Source of the DNA: Jiangellaceae bacterium
GTDB taxonomy: Bacteria > Actinomycetota > Actinomycetes > Jiangellales > Jiangellaceae
Length of the DNA: 14,557 nucleotides
Assembly: GCA_030146385.1 (NCBI GenBank)
Contig: JASLBX010000329.1
Coordinates: 1-14,557, forward strand
Direction: 5' to 3'
Part shown: one piece after another, positions 14,106-14,557 of the stretch
Position numbering within the stretch: position 1 is the stretch's first letter
Layout: each line of letters begins with the position of its first letter
Translations under genes and position numbers: made by a program
Notes under the pieces: generated by a model
What the model was told of the DNA's origin: nothing
What the model saw: only the letters and a program-made list of their open reading frames with translations
Database searches by the model: none

Positions 14106-14557
14106 TTACAGGCCCACCTCGCGGTAGAGCGCGCCCACCTCGTCGCGCGTGAGCCGACGCGTGTTTCCTACCCGGAGGTCGCCGAGCTTGATCGGCCCGA
14201 GGTTCGTGCGGACCAGCCGCTCCACCGGGTGCCCGACCGAATCGAGCAGGCGCCGCACCACGTGTTTGCGGCCCTCGTGGAGCATGATCTCAAGCATGAC
14301 CCGGGCCCCGGAGCGGCTCACCACGCGGAAGCTGTGGACGGTCACGATTCCGTCGTCCAGCTCGATACCCTCCCGGAACCGCTTGCCCAGGTCGCGCGCG
14401 ACCGGCCCGACCACCTCGGCCAGGTAGGTCTTGGGGACTTCGTAGCTCGGATGGGTCAGCCGGTGCGCCAGTTCGCCGTCGTTGGTGAGCAGGATGAGGC
14501 CCTCGGTGTCCGCGTCCAGACGCCCGACGTGGAAGAGCCGCTCGCGGCGGTTCCTGA
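14106..14557 (-). CDS. rluB: 23S rRNA pseudouridine synthase, RsuA/RluB family (partial, 5' end off the window)
   Basis: The carboxy-terminal 150 codons of an rRNA pseudouridine synthase; the start lies beyond the right edge. The fragment begins RNRRERLFHVGRLD, and the Asp of GRLD is the catalytic residue of the family. It continues TEGLILLTNDG, THPSYEVPKTY and HEGRKHVVRRLLDSVGHPV, all conserved RsuA/RluB blocks. The missing part should contain an S4 RNA-binding domain. The choice of RluB over RsuA or RluE rests on gene context: in actinobacteria this gene follows scpA-scpB and precedes cmk or tyrA. It overlaps nothing and leaves 5 bases before aroH, so it is probably the upstream member of the same operon. 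Confidence 0.9.
   Translation of the reverse strand, partial: RNRRERLFHVGRLDADTEGLILLTNDGELAHRLTHPSYEVPKTYLAEVVGPVARDLGKRFREGIELDDGIVTVHSFRVVSRSGARVMLEIMLHEGRKHVVRRLLDSVGHPVERLVRTNLGPIKLGDLRVGNTRRLTRDEVGALYREVGL

Overview
This window is chromosomal DNA from a high-GC actinobacterium. GTG and TTG starts are frequent, and the block rluB-aroH-tyrA ... cmk-plsC-der is the usual actinobacterial neighbourhood. A fused glycine-betaine methyltransferase suggests a salt- or drought-tolerant lineage. The genus cannot be fixed from this window.

Layout from left to right. (a) 100-1758, minus: a glycine/sarcosine plus dimethylglycine N-methyltransferase fusion for de novo betaine synthesis, with a good promoter at 1798-1826. 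(b) About 1930-3706: a patchy accessory stretch. It holds a possible iron box, a tRNA T-arm-like fragment, the amino-terminal stub of an RNA 3'-end methyltransferase gene (hen1), one intact acyl-CoA thioesterase-like gene (TTG start, plus strand), and a doubly frameshifted, internally deleted PD-(D/E)XK endonuclease pseudogene. The pseudogene begins 44 bases from the 3' end of an intact tRNA-Pro(GGG) gene (3707-3781). (c) 3829-6445, minus: a two-gene operon of a metallo-beta-lactamase protein with two rhodanese domains, probably persulfide or sulfur handling, and an MFS transporter. Upstream lie a perfect inverted repeat and a cluster of six copies of an 11-base motif. (d) 6710-9491, minus: cmk, plsC and der, joined by 4-base start/stop overlaps. 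(e) 9679-12649, plus: a PAP2-type membrane enzyme and a beta-propeller lipoprotein, inserted against the direction of the core operon. (f) 12650-14557, minus: tyrA with an ACT domain, aroH, and the carboxy-terminal part of an RsuA/RluB-type pseudouridine synthase that runs off the right edge.

The core genes serve tyrosine/phenylalanine synthesis, CMP recycling, phospholipid synthesis and ribosome assembly. They look intact and ordinary. The most unusual material is the gene debris next to tRNA-Pro, the 11-base motif cluster before the sulfur operon, and the reversed two-gene block that splits tyrA from cmk. I see no convincing complete new defence or mobile system. The hen1 and endonuclease remnants suggest that such genes once sat here.
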